This document shows, piece by piece, positions 1 to 7,380 of a DNA stretch of 64,000 bases; position 1 is the first letter of the stretch, and every line of letters starts with the position of its first letter. Made by a program: the position numbers and the translations under genes. Source of the DNA: RYN-230 sp963837515 (GTDB lineage Bacteria > Actinomycetota > Actinomycetes > Streptosporangiales > Streptosporangiaceae); assembly GCA_963837515.1 (NCBI GenBank), contig CAWINT010000014.1:1-64000 (forward strand), read 5' to 3'. Under the pieces are notes generated by a model, which searched no databases, was not told the origin of the DNA, and saw only the letters and a list, made by a program, of their open reading frames with translations.

Positions 1-140
1 TCCAGTAACTACAGGTGTTCGAATCGTTTGCCATACCTGCCAGTTTACCGTGCAGCGGTGTAGTGTGAGTAGACCTGGCTAAGCCCTCAACACCCATACA
101 CACATGACACGCTCCGGATCAGCCCAGGCCAGCCCAGGAG

Positions 141-169
141 TAGACAGCAGCGACCAGGACTGATACAGT
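141..169 (+). promoter_or_regulatory. Sigma-70-like promoter of the mobile-element DUF3631 gene
   Basis: TAGACA at 141-146 and TACAGT at 164-169 are separated by exactly 17 bases, with a GACCAGG motif in the spacer. The same layout recurs upstream of the genes at 1876, 3652 and 5267. Bases 1-140 before it hold no supported gene, only short direct-repeat-like runs (AGCCCAGGCC, AGCCCAGGAG). Confidence 0.6.
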
Positions 170-241
170 TCTCGTGTTGGGCCGATCGGGTCCAGCGCCC
201 GGCGTAGGGACCCGGGCCAAGGTCTGTGGAGGGACCATCTG

Positions 242-420
242 ATGAGCATCGATGACATCCTGCAGGCCAGCGACAGCCTGCGTGCGGGCCTGGCCCACCG
301 GCAGGACGCCCCGGCCGTGCACGTGACGGACGAGGGCGACACGGTGACCACCGAGGCCGTGACCGAGGCCGCGCTGGGCTTCGAGCCGCAGCCGATGCGC
401 TTCGACCCGTCCTGGGCCTG
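242..420 (+). other. 5' coding segment in a different frame from the DUF3631 gene (probable frameshift)
   Basis: The ATG at 242 has a good ribosome site (GGAGGG about 8 bases upstream). The roughly 60 codons after it have strong G/C third positions and read as an acidic segment starting MSIDDILQASDSL. At about 420 this frame turns into Ser/Arg/Pro-rich noise, though it stays open to 643, while the frame one base back becomes clearly coding. It is most simply the N-terminus of the DUF3631 protein joined by a -1 shift or a missing base. A separate small overlapping gene is the alternative. Confidence 0.55.
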
Positions 421-1719
421 GTGCCCGACGAGCTGGACGAGCGCGCCGCGCAGGAGTACGTGGCCGAGCACGCCGAGGAGCCCGAGCCCGCGCCCCCGGC
501 CGACGAGGACGAGGACGCGCTGCGCCAGGCGATCATCGATGAGGCCATGGCGAGCCCCGAGGGCCAGCAGGGGCAGGCCAACTGGCAGGCCGAGCAGGAC
601 CGCCGGGCGCGCGAGCGCCGGGCGCATGAAGAGGCCCTGTTGATGGCGGCCCAGATCCGCTCCTACCTCGCGCGGTACCTGGTGTTCCCCGAGGCCCTGA
701 GCGAGCCTCAGCTCGGCGTCCTGACCCTGTGGGCGATCCACACCTACTCGCTCAAGGCGAGCGGCGTCACGCCGTACCTGGCGGTCCTGGCCCCGACCAA
801 GGGCAGCGGGAAGACCACCGTCCTGGAGGCGCTGTCCACGCTGGTCGGCAACCCGTCGCCGCTGGGCGTCACGCCGACCGCGCCGGTAATCCGCCTGCTC
901 GCGGGCGAGGGCCGGACGATCTTCTTGGATGAGATCGACACGCTGACCAGGGGCGCGGCCGGTGGCGACATCGCTGCGGTGCTGAACTCCGGTTACAAGG
1001 CCGGTGGCGCTGTGATGCGGATCGGGCGCAGCAAAGGCGGCCAGTACATCGACCAGAGCGCCACGTTCACGGCCAAGGTCGTGGCGGGGATCGCGCCCGA
1101 GGGCGTCCTGCCGCTGCCCGAGGCCACCCAGGACCGGTGCATCCCGATCCGGATCACGCGGGCCAAGCCAGGCGAGCTGACCACCCGGTTCCGTGTCGAT
1201 GTCATGCGGGACGACCCGGAGGTCGTGGCCCTGCGGGACTGGTGCCAGACCTGGAGTCACCTCCAGTGGCGCACGATCCGCGACACCCGGACGGAGATGC
1301 CTGAGCTGTCCAGCAGCCGGGCAGAGCAGATCTGGGAGCCGCTGATCACGATCGCTGACCTGCTCGGCGGCGAGTGGGCAGAGAAGGCCCGGGACTGGGC
1401 GCAGGCCCTGGACGGGCAGCGCGAGCAGACCACCGACCCGAACGTCGCCCTGGTCCAGGACATCAAGGCCGTGCTGACGAGCTTCCTGGCCGACAACCCG
1501 GGCGCACGGACCATCCCGGCCGAGACCCTGGCCAAGCTGCGGAACGACCTGGACGACCGCCAGGTGACCCAGCAGCTCAACCCGATGCAGCTCGGCCGCC
1601 GCCTGGGGGCGTTCGGCATCAAGTCCGCGAGCGTGGCCAAGGTCCGGGTGTACAAGATCACGGACGGCCAGAGCTACCTGCCCGAGTTCGTCGAGCTGTT
1701 CGACCGCTACGGCGAGTGA
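421..1719 (+). CDS. DUF3631 domain ATPase of a mobile element
   Basis: The protein (432 aa from GTG 421) has an acidic N-terminal linker, a Walker A loop (APTKGSGKTT, about residues 123-132), a Walker B strand (TIFLDEID, about 166-173) and a C-terminal DUF3631-type region. Such proteins occur in actinobacterial phages, plasmids and integrative elements, where a primase- or helicase-associated replication role is inferred but not proven. GTG 421 has no obvious ribosome site; the well-translated start at 242 in another frame suggests the true N-terminus lies there. The gene has its own promoter at 141-169 and a hairpin directly after the stop. Confidence 0.75.
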   Translation: MPDELDERAAQEYVAEHAEEPEPAPPADEDEDALRQAIIDEAMASPEGQQGQANWQAEQDRRARERRAHEEALLMAAQIRSYLARYLVFPEALSEPQLGVLTLWAIHTYSLKASGVTPYLAVLAPTKGSGKTTVLEALSTLVGNPSPLGVTPTAPVIRLLAGEGRTIFLDEIDTLTRGAAGGDIAAVLNSGYKAGGAVMRIGRSKGGQYIDQSATFTAKVVAGIAPEGVLPLPEATQDRCIPIRITRAKPGELTTRFRVDVMRDDPEVVALRDWCQTWSHLQWRTIRDTRTEMPELSSSRAEQIWEPLITIADLLGGEWAEKARDWAQALDGQREQTTDPNVALVQDIKAVLTSFLADNPGARTIPAETLAKLRNDLDDRQVTQQLNPMQLGRRLGAFGIKSASVAKVRVYKITDGQSYLPEFVELFDRYGE

Positions 1720-1723
1720 CCCC

Positions 1724-1767
1724 CAGCAGTCGCCCGGTCCCTGCGCCCAGGGGGCCGGGCGCTGCTG
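1724..1767 (+). terminator. Hairpin after the DUF3631 gene
   Basis: CAGCAG-t-CGCCCGG pairs with CCGGGCG-CTGCTG, giving 13 pairs around one bulged base and a 17-base loop, four bases after the stop. There is no U-tract, as is common for terminators in GC-rich actinomycetes. Confidence 0.6.
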
Positions 1768-1800
1768 TCCGGGCGTCACCTGGTCAGCCCGTATCCAGCC

Positions 1801-1829
1801 TTGCTATTCCTGGTCCGACCTGGCATAAT
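1801..1829 (+). promoter_or_regulatory. Promoter of the Cys-rich gene at 1876
   Basis: TTGCTA (1801-1806), a 17-base spacer ending GACCTGG, and CATAAT (1824-1829). Architecture and spacer match the other promoters of this element. Confidence 0.55.
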
Positions 1830-1875
1830 AACTGGTGTGGGGCCGAGGGAGCCCCGCAGACCTGGAGGGGTCGAG

Positions 1876-2946
1876 ATGCTGAACAAGGGCTACCAGATCA
1901 GCGAGACGCACCACGGCGACCTATCGCTGAGCATCCACGAGCGGATCAACGAACTGCACCGCCGCGCCGAGGGCCTGGCCTACCGGGTCGCGGACTCCGC
2001 TGCCGACTCCGGTTGCACCGACCAGACCGCCGCGAGCTACGCCCAGCTCGGCCCGCGCCAGCAGAAGGCGTGGGACATGATCGCGGAGGCCCTGGCCTGG
2101 AACGCCCTGAGCGACAACACCCCCGAGGCCCGCCGCGAGCTGGCCCTGGCCGAGCAGTGCGAGCGCGACGGCGTGGCCTACACGGTCGTCGGCATCTGGG
2201 GCGACGAGGGCCACGTCTACCAGGTGCGCACCGAGGCCCAGGCCGCCATCCAGGCCAGCGCAGCCCGCCACGGCCACGCCACCCGGTGCACCGCCCACGG
2301 GGGCGACCTGGCCGCGTGCGACCCCGCCGACTGCGACGAGGCAGCGCTGGCCGCGAGCTTCTCGGTCACCGTGTTCGACTCCGAGGCCACCCCGGTCCCG
2401 GTGCCCGCGTTCGTGGCCGACCCCGCCAACCCCACGGACGCCGAGCTGGCCGCCGCGATCCAGCGGGGCCTGGCCACCGGGCAGCTCGTGGACGCCACCG
2501 ACTGGCTCGCCGCCCAGCGCGCCCAGGACGCTGCCGCCAAGGCTGAGCACGACGAGGCCGGGCCAGAGCATGCCGCATGGTGCGCCGGGCCGGGCACTCA
2601 CCTGGTGGCCATCCAGATGGCTCAGGTCTTCGACCAGGCCGACGCCAAGGCCGCCCAGGCCACCCAGAAGCTGCGGTGCCGGGCCTGCGGCTACCTCTCC
2701 ACGGCCCCCGCCGGGCAGGACGCCGCCGACCGGCTGTGCTGCGTCTGCTTCCAGGACGGGCGTTACTGCTTCCTGGAGCCCGTGCCGGACGCCGAGGCTG
2801 CCACCGCCACGCCGGGCATCGCCTACGTGGACCACGACAACCTCTGCCAGAACTACCGCAGCCAGGGCGCGCTGGTGTGCACCTGCTCCCACGTCTGCCG
2901 CTGCCGTGCCTGCCAGGCCAAGCGGGACGCCGAGGTCAGCGCCTGA
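1876..2946 (+). CDS. Cysteine-rich hypothetical protein of the mobile element
   Basis: This 356-aa protein is not recognised. The ATG at 1876 is chosen because GGAGGGG lies just upstream; an in-frame start at 1801 falls inside the promoter. The C-terminal third is rich in paired cysteines (CRACGY, CCVCFQ, CTCSHVCRCRACQAK), suggesting one or more zinc-binding folds. The middle is Ala/Asp/Glu-rich with no visible enzyme motif. It is transcribed as a single gene between its own promoter and terminator. Coding bias is strong throughout, so it is a real gene, but function is unknown. Confidence 0.7.
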   Translation: MLNKGYQISETHHGDLSLSIHERINELHRRAEGLAYRVADSAADSGCTDQTAASYAQLGPRQQKAWDMIAEALAWNALSDNTPEARRELALAEQCERDGVAYTVVGIWGDEGHVYQVRTEAQAAIQASAARHGHATRCTAHGGDLAACDPADCDEAALAASFSVTVFDSEATPVPVPAFVADPANPTDAELAAAIQRGLATGQLVDATDWLAAQRAQDAAAKAEHDEAGPEHAAWCAGPGTHLVAIQMAQVFDQADAKAAQATQKLRCRACGYLSTAPAGQDAADRLCCVCFQDGRYCFLEPVPDAEAATATPGIAYVDHDNLCQNYRSQGALVCTCSHVCRCRACQAKRDAEVSA

Positions 2947-2957
2947 CCCAGCCAGCC

Positions 2958-2989
2958 CAGCCCGGTCCCCACCCCAGGAGGCCGGGCTG
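2958..2989 (+). terminator. Hairpin after the Cys-rich gene
   Basis: CAGCCCGG (2958-2965) pairs perfectly with CCGGGCTG (2982-2989) around a 16-base loop, starting 12 bases after the stop. Confidence 0.55.
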
Positions 2990-3596
2990 TGGCGTGTCAT
3001 CGTGGACGGCGGGCGGGCAGGTAGGTGAGTAGGGTGCCGGGCACCTTGTCAAGCCCTCGGCGGCCAGCACAGGTAGGGCAGCCTGTCAAGGTCACGGTGA
3101 GTGAAATCGGACAAAGAGGTCGAGATCCCCCCATCGTTAAACGATCTTGGTGTGGGCCGGGGTGTGCCTCATGTCGCGAATAGAGTTCGGGACCTTTCGT
3201 GGACAGTCCAGTAGCCGCGTCACCAGGTAATTACCCGCTGTGAGATTGCCGTGCCAGGTAAAAGTTCGCCAGGAGGATCGGGGGACTCATACGCACGATT
3301 CCGGGGTGCGCGGAAAACCCAGGCAGTGACAGCGATACCGGCACACATGATTGAGGCGGACAGTGCCAGATCGGGCCACCCACCACCTGGGTACCTGGGT
3401 CGAACAGTGGCGTCCGGTAGTTCAAACGGCTACGCAGCCCGGATGAGGACCGTGCGCCGACAGGTGCCGGGCCGGGGGATCGGCCAGACAGTGGCACCCA
3501 GGCGAGTCTGGCAGGCCCAGAACAGTGGCAACCGGAAGCGCCAGCCGGGAGTGTCCATGTGTGTATTCCGCCATGTGTGGCCAGCACAGGCCAGGC
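2990..3596. other. Long non-coding stretch of the mobile element
   Basis: I see no supportable gene here; open frames lack ribosome sites and actinomycete codon bias. It carries short repeats: GTGAGTAG followed by AAGCCCTC (also near 65-87), GGCCAGCACAGG near 3062 and 3580, and TGTGTGTAT near 3560 (also near 5169, and reversed near 97). The length and repeats could suit a replication or transfer origin or a regulatory region. That is only an inference. Confidence 0.4.
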
Positions 3597-3625
3597 TTGA
3601 CCAGAACTGACCAGGCGGGTACAGT
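3597..3625 (+). promoter_or_regulatory. Promoter of the 84-aa gene
   Basis: TTGACC (3597-3602), a 17-base spacer and TACAGT (3620-3625) form the closest match to consensus in this element. TGACCAG occurs twice, 11 bases apart, within it, which could be an operator. Confidence 0.65.
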
Positions 3626-3651
3626 CCGGGCACGAAGCGAAGGAGGAAACA

Positions 3652-3906
3652 GTGATTACCCACCCGGCACCCCCGGCGCATCCCGCGCGGACTGGCCCAC
3701 GTGGCGAGCCGCTGGACGGCCCGGACGTGTCCATCGCGTACGCGATCAACTCGCAGGCGACGGCTACGGCGCTCGTCCTCCGTCAGATCCGGAAGCTCCA
3801 CGCCGCTGCCGGTCTCCCGATGACGGACGAGGACGAGCAGAGCTGGATCTTGGCGCTCGACCTCCTGCAGGACGCCGCCCGTGAGGAGGTCCGCGTCGTC
3901 CGGTAG
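3652..3906 (+). CDS. Small hypothetical protein of the mobile element
   Basis: An 84-aa protein starting at GTG 3652, five bases after AAGGAGG. The N-terminal 25 residues are Pro-rich; the rest looks helical and acidic (ISYAINSQATATALVLRQ-like start, DEDEQSWILALDLL near the end). It is flanked by a near-consensus promoter and a perfect hairpin, so it is a one-gene transcription unit. I do not recognise the family. Confidence 0.65.
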   Translation: MITHPAPPAHPARTGPRGEPLDGPDVSIAYAINSQATATALVLRQIRKLHAAAGLPMTDEDEQSWILALDLLQDAAREEVRVVR

Positions 3907-3950
3907 GCACTGTGCCCGGTCAGGAGGGGAAGCCTGGCCGGGCACAGTGC
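3907..3950 (+). terminator. Strong hairpin after the 84-aa gene
   Basis: A perfect 13-bp inverted repeat (GCACTGTGCCCGG at 3907-3919, its complement at 3938-3950) with an 18-base loop begins immediately after the stop. Confidence 0.7.
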
Positions 3951-3986
3951 CTTACCCTGATGTCCGCCACCGAGGAGAGGAGATGC

Positions 3987-4697
3987 ATGACTGAGACGCC
4001 CAGTGAGCAGCCGGTCGGGCCTGGGATCGACTGGAACTCCGTCAACCACGGCACCGTCTTCGAGGCCGTGTTCCCGGGCATCCCCTGGAACGCGCCGTGG
4101 ATGAAGCTCGTCAAGCCGCTGCTGATGGCAACCTTCCACGAGCACTTCGACGCCATCGTGCTGACCGCCCTGAAAGCGGAAGCCTTCACCAAGAAGCGCG
4201 CCGAACTGGAGGCAGCGGGGGAGAACCCGGACCAGGCAGACCTCCAGTGGTTTACCCCAGAAGAGGCGAAGGAGTTCGGGATCTCCGAGGGCTATGCCGA
4301 AGTTCTCCAGGAGTGGGTCTTCGAAAACGAGTCCGCCTTCCGCGAGCTGATCTTCCGGGCTGAACCCGTGCAGCAGCAGGAGGCGGAAGAGGTGGCGGCG
4401 GCCGGTGGCTGGTCGCGCTCAGACGACCCGGAGGGGAAGACCGCCCGGTTCGTAAAGACCATCCAGGGCCTCAACGTCATCGCGGTGGGCACGCTGCTCG
4501 GTACTTGGCTTCTGTTCGACATCAAGGCCGCCAATGAGACGTCGGCCGCCGATGCGGTCATCTGCCGTGCCCCGTCGTTCCCGGCGCTGGTGGACGGGTG
4601 CCGACGAGGTCGTCGCGAAGTACCTGGCCCAGAAGTAGCCCGGCACGAGGCCCCGGTCATCCAGTGGTGGCCGGGGCTTCTGCGTGCCCGGGAGTAG
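3987..4697 (+). CDS. Hypothetical protein of the mobile element, C-terminus probably frameshifted
   Basis: The start at ATG 3987 follows a purine-rich GAGGAGAGGAG. The 236-aa frame is acidic and helical, with a hydrophobic segment near residues 165-185 (LNVIAVGTLLGTWLLFD) that may span a membrane. After about 4570 coding quality collapses in this frame, whereas the neighbouring frame reads smoothly into WWTGADEVVAKYLAQK and stops at 4636-4638, directly before a hairpin. The true protein therefore probably ends at 4638 via a +1 shift, and the frame to 4697 runs through the terminator. Function unknown. Confidence 0.6.
   Translation: MTETPSEQPVGPGIDWNSVNHGTVFEAVFPGIPWNAPWMKLVKPLLMATFHEHFDAIVLTALKAEAFTKKRAELEAAGENPDQADLQWFTPEEAKEFGISEGYAEVLQEWVFENESAFRELIFRAEPVQQQEAEEVAAAGGWSRSDDPEGKTARFVKTIQGLNVIAVGTLLGTWLLFDIKAANETSAADAVICRAPSFPALVDGCRRGRREVPGPEVARHEAPVIQWWPGLLRARE
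4639..4692 (+). terminator. Hairpin after the frame-shifted stop at 4638
   Basis: A core stem CCCCGG/CCGGGG (4651-4656 with 4671-4676) is extended by outer arms CCCGGCAC and GTGCCCGGG that pair with one bulge. It begins at the base following the alternative stop. Confidence 0.5.
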
Positions 4698-4774
4698 TCC
4701 TATACCCGCTCGGGCGAAGCCGGGCTGGACAGTGTCGTCTCAGCATGTGGACACTTTGCGGCTATCCTGTGGAT

Positions 4775-4951
4775 ATGACTGTGGATAACTACTCGTTCAC
4801 CATCGAGTGGCCTGGCCCGGACGGGAGCACGCTCGTCTACACCGTCAACCGGCCGACTGCCGAGTCTGCGCTGCGGGCCAAGACCGAGCTGATCGAGAGG
4901 CTGGCTGAGCGTTACCCGAAGAAGCGCACAGTCCTGGTCCAGGTCGCCTAG
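4775..4951 (+). CDS. Small hypothetical protein, probably leaderless
   Basis: A 58-aa protein starting at ATG 4775. No ribosome site precedes it, but TATCCT at 4763-4768 sits seven bases before the ATG, so transcription would start at or next to the start codon. The sequence looks like a short alpha/beta fold with a basic C-terminus (ALRAKTELIERLAERYPKKR). Its stop overlaps the stop of the convergent gene at 4948-5118. Function unknown. Confidence 0.6.
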   Translation: MTVDNYSFTIEWPGPDGSTLVYTVNRPTAESALRAKTELIERLAERYPKKRTVLVQVA

Positions 4952-5118
4952 CCAGGGTCGTCCTGGAGCAGCTCGGAGACCAGCGGGGAGTCCTCCACTG
5001 ATACACGGCCGGTCACCAGCTCGCCGCCGCCGGGCATCGTGAGCAGGAGCTGGTACGCCTCCTCGCGGCTGATGTCCCGCCGCTTGGCCAGCAGGTCGAG
5101 CACGTCGTCCAGCTCCAC
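4948..5118 (-). CDS. 56-aa hypothetical protein convergent with the gene at 4775
   Basis: On the minus strand GTG 5118 is preceded by TAGGAG with 9-base spacing. The frame reads VELDDVLDLLAKRRDISREE and onward as an acidic helical protein ending LLQDDPG. Third positions are strongly G/C and the plus strand shows no competing frame. It is the only minus-strand gene in this part of the element. Its stop shares the CTAG at 4948-4951 with the opposite gene. It may be a small DNA- or protein-binding regulator, but no family is recognised. Confidence 0.6.
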   Translation of the reverse strand: MELDDVLDLLAKRRDISREEAYQLLLTMPGGGELVTGRVSVEDSPLVSELLQDDPG

Positions 5119-5197
5119 CTGTCCAGTCTCCTAGATCCGCCCGGCCCTTTGGCCAGTCCAGCGTGGAATGTGTGTATCTGCGTACCCGGGCGATGCC

Positions 5198-5227
5198 CTA
5201 GCCAGGACAGACCAGGCGTAGTAAGGT
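5198..5227 (+). promoter_or_regulatory. Promoter of the 67-aa gene
   Basis: CTAGCC (5198-5203), an 18-base spacer containing GACCAGGCG, and TAAGGT (5222-5227). Similar in order and content to the promoter at 3597-3625, including a TGTGTGTAT motif about 30 bases upstream. Confidence 0.5.
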
Positions 5228-5266
5228 TGGGCACGCGCCCGGGAGCCGGGCAGACGGAGGCACGTC

Positions 5267-5470
5267 ATGACAGCCAAAGAGGCCCGCCAAATGGTCGCGG
5301 AGTATGAGCGCCACGGATACACGGCCATCGAAGCCGATCACTGGAAGATCTACGACGGGCCGCGTCTTGTGACCACGTTGTCGAAGTCCAAGTGCCGAGG
5401 ACGGGCCGACCAGAACGCACGGATGGCGCTCAAGCGGGCCATTCGAGCGCGCCGGGCAGCGACGGCTTAG
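5267..5470 (+). CDS. Small basic hypothetical protein
   Basis: 67 aa from ATG 5267, preceded by GGAGG. The predicted protein is short and basic, with an N-terminal helix and a lysine/arginine-rich C-terminus (ALKRAIRARRAA), compatible with nucleic-acid binding. It is followed after nine bases by the next gene on the same strand, so the two are probably co-transcribed from the promoter at 5198-5227. Family not recognised. Confidence 0.6.
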   Translation: MTAKEARQMVAEYERHGYTAIEADHWKIYDGPRLVTTLSKSKCRGRADQNARMALKRAIRARRAATA

Positions 5471-5479
5471 GGAGCGGAC

Positions 5480-5783
5480 ATGGACATCGACCGCGAGCGC
5501 ACCGTGCGGCATCCCAACGGCATCACCCAGGTGTTCGCCACCCCGCTGGGCGACCGGGCCGTGGGCGAGCCCGCCATCGGCGCGTACCGGCGCTGGGGTG
5601 ACGAGTACCGGACGTACGCGCCTGACGGCTCCTCGCTCGGCGTGTGGGACACCGAGGCCGAGGCTTACGCCGCGATCGTCGGGCGGGCCCCCGTCCCACC
5701 TGTGGCCGTGTGGCTGCCTGCGCAACGACGCAGGAGCACACCGTGTCGGCTGCCCCGATCACCCCGAGGGCGTGCGCGGCTAG
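5480..5783 (+). pseudogene. Hypothetical protein with an apparent frameshift near 5695
   Basis: From ATG 5480 the frame is clearly coding for about 70 codons (MDIDRERTVRHPNGITQVF to about YAAIVGRAP). It then becomes Arg/Pro-rich noise overlapping the next gene in another frame. The +1 frame from about 5695 reads CGCLRND, then HRVGCPDHPEGVRG, and stops at 5783, just before the ribosome site of the gene at 5814. Its cysteines and histidines look like a metal site. The switch lies in a G/C homopolymer-rich stretch, so a sequencing indel is plausible. Function unknown. Confidence 0.5.
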
Positions 5784-5813
5784 AACCCGGGCGACCGGCA
5801 AGGAGGAGGAACG

Positions 5814-6176
5814 ATGGGACAGCCTGTACAGCACGAGCAGCCCGACTACGTCTACGAGCCCACCGGCCTGATGGCCGAAGAGTGGGGCAAGACGGGCCAC
5901 CGCACCGAGGTCCCCGACTACCTGGAGCAGGACCACCTGCGCGAGCGGAAGTGGATGGACAACGACGCCAGCCGGGACGCCCTGGAGTACATCTGGCGGC
6001 TGGACGACTGCACGGTCCTGGGTGCCCGGCTGGAGGGCTCGCCCGAGCACATCGAGGTCTGCCGCCGCCTGGGCAACGTCAACCCGTGGTGGGTCATGCT
6101 GCACTGCGCCAGGACCGCGTACGACCGCGACCTGATCACTGAGACCGAGATGGACCGGATCGTGAGCGAGGTATGA
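5814..6176 (+). CDS. Hypothetical protein of the mobile element
   Basis: 120 aa from ATG 5814, behind a strong AAGGAGGAGG. The protein is acidic with many Trp/Tyr residues (EEWGKTGH, VNPWWVMLHC) and looks like a compact soluble domain. Its stop overlaps the start of the next gene by four bases (ATGA), indicating translational coupling. No family recognised. Confidence 0.65.
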   Translation: MGQPVQHEQPDYVYEPTGLMAEEWGKTGHRTEVPDYLEQDHLRERKWMDNDASRDALEYIWRLDDCTVLGARLEGSPEHIEVCRRLGNVNPWWVMLHCARTAYDRDLITETEMDRIVSEV

Positions 6177-6547
6177 CGATGCTCAGGACTGCGACCCCAC
6201 AGGACACCTACGACCACGTGTTCGGCTCGGGCGCGCTCAGTTACCACTGGTGGCTGGACACGAAGACCACGGGCGTGGACGGGGAGACGTTCAAGGCCGC
6301 CGATGACTGGTCGGTCGAGGTCACCGCCGAGAACGGCAACGACGGCGAGAAGACCGTGACCGTGGACCACAAGGCGATCATGCGGGCCGCCAACAAGGTC
6401 ATCGAGGACCCGCCGAAGTACGCGAGCGGGTCGCTGTCCGACCAGTGCAAGCGCCTGGTGTTCAACGCCGACACGGCCGACCTGGACGCTGCCGTGGCCG
6501 ACGAGCTGCTGCAAGTGGTCGTGCTGGGCGAGCTGGTGTTCTGCTGA
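6173..6547 (+). CDS. Hypothetical protein of the mobile element
   Basis: 124 aa from ATG 6173 (ATG 6179 is a second choice), coupled by a 4-base overlap to the gene at 5814. The predicted fold is alpha/beta and acidic with no enzyme motif. Opening residues are DTYDHVFGSGALSYHWW, followed by a beta-rich segment (DWSVEVTAENGNDGEKTVTV). Comparable proteins appear in actinophages and plasmids, but I cannot name a function. Confidence 0.65.
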   Translation: MTMLRTATPQDTYDHVFGSGALSYHWWLDTKTTGVDGETFKAADDWSVEVTAENGNDGEKTVTVDHKAIMRAANKVIEDPPKYASGSLSDQCKRLVFNADTADLDAAVADELLQVVVLGELVFC

Positions 6548-6588
6548 TGGCCCGGCACGTACAACACCGCGCGACACATAGGAGAACA

Positions 6589-6753
6589 GTGGCAGCACCT
6601 GTTTCATCTGTGTACGACGACGTGGAGCCCGGCCCGGCTGACGCCAAGATCCGGACCCTGGAGCTGGAGGCTCTGGACGACGCCGAAGACCTGCTTCATG
6701 TAGCGGCGGCGGTCGAGGAGGCGTGCGCCAATGTCGTGCTAGATGACGTGTAG
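6589..6753 (+). CDS. Small acidic hypothetical protein
   Basis: 54 aa from GTG 6589, after AGGAGA with about five bases of spacing; an ATG at 6547 overlapping the previous stop is possible but lacks a ribosome site. The protein is acidic and helical (LELEALDDAEDLLHVAAAVEEA). It is the last gene of the element cluster and is followed by a hairpin. Confidence 0.5.
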   Translation: MAAPVSSVYDDVEPGPADAKIRTLELEALDDAEDLLHVAAAVEEACANVVLDDV

Positions 6754-6769
6754 ACCCGGTGAGCCGACA

Positions 6770-6807
6770 AGGCCCCGTCCGCGCCCAGATGGGTACGGCC
6801 GGGGCCT
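6770..6807 (+). terminator. Hairpin closing the element gene cluster
   Basis: AGGCCCCG (6770-6777) pairs perfectly with CGGGGCCT (6800-6807) across a 22-base loop, 17 bases after the last stop. Confidence 0.5.
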
Positions 6808-6857
6808 CGGCGTTTCCGCAGGTCACGTCGTTGCGTTACGGTGTGCAACTTGGTACA

Positions 6858-7226
6858 TTACGGCACGTTCGGCCAGCCGGTGAACCAGGACCAGGCGGCC
6901 GCGGACTTCGGCGGCGCCAGCTTCGCCGCCCAGTAGTAGAGCCCGCCCGCGGTCGGGTAGCTGGAGCAGACCTCGGCCATGGCCAGGCCCACGAACAGGG
7001 TCATGATCCCGACGATGGGCCAGCCCCACACGATGATGGCGGGACCGCCGGTGTTCATCCCGTACCCGTAGAGGGTCAGGCATCCGGACAGGATCGAGAT
7101 GATCGTGAACGACACGGCGAAGTTCGAGAACCCGGACATCCGGCGCCGCAGTTCCTGCGCGTAGCCCAGTTCGTGCAGCTGGGCCTGATCCTGGTCGAGT
7201 GGCGTTGCCTGTTCGTTGACCGCCAT
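6858..7226 (-). pseudogene. Truncated APC-family amino-acid permease (N-terminal remnant)
   Basis: The gene starts at ATG 7226 behind AAGGAGC. The first 118 residues are typical of an amino-acid/GABA-type APC permease: a soluble N-terminus (LHELGYAQELRRRMSGFSNF), then two or three membrane segments ending SWFTGW. Family members are about 500 residues; here the frame ends four codons later, at the junction with the mobile element. It is therefore a 3'-truncated remnant. It is divergent from the FadR-type regulator, which presumably controlled it. Confidence 0.75.
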
Positions 7227-7340
7227 GACACTGCTCCTTCGGGCGATGTCCGCAGGGACGTTCGAGCCGTTGAGAGGGGAAGTCTGCCGAAGGTCAGGCC
7301 GGATGCGGAGCGGACGCTGGCCTGCCACCCCGGGGAGCGA

Positions 7341-7360
7341 ATGGTTTATTATCTGACCAT
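7341..7360. promoter_or_regulatory. Inverted-repeat operator between permease and GntR regulator
   Basis: ATGGT (7341-7345) and ACCAT (7356-7360) form an inverted repeat directly upstream of the regulator start. FadR-type GntR proteins commonly bind TGGT/ACCA half-sites; autoregulation is inferred. Confidence 0.45.
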
Positions 7361-7380
7361 TGAGGGATAGAGTGCCGGTG

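Noticed and set aside
3251..3610. 119-codon plus-strand frame in the non-coding part of the element
   Set aside because: No coding bias and it runs into the promoter at 3597; the start at GTG 3652 beyond it is well supported.
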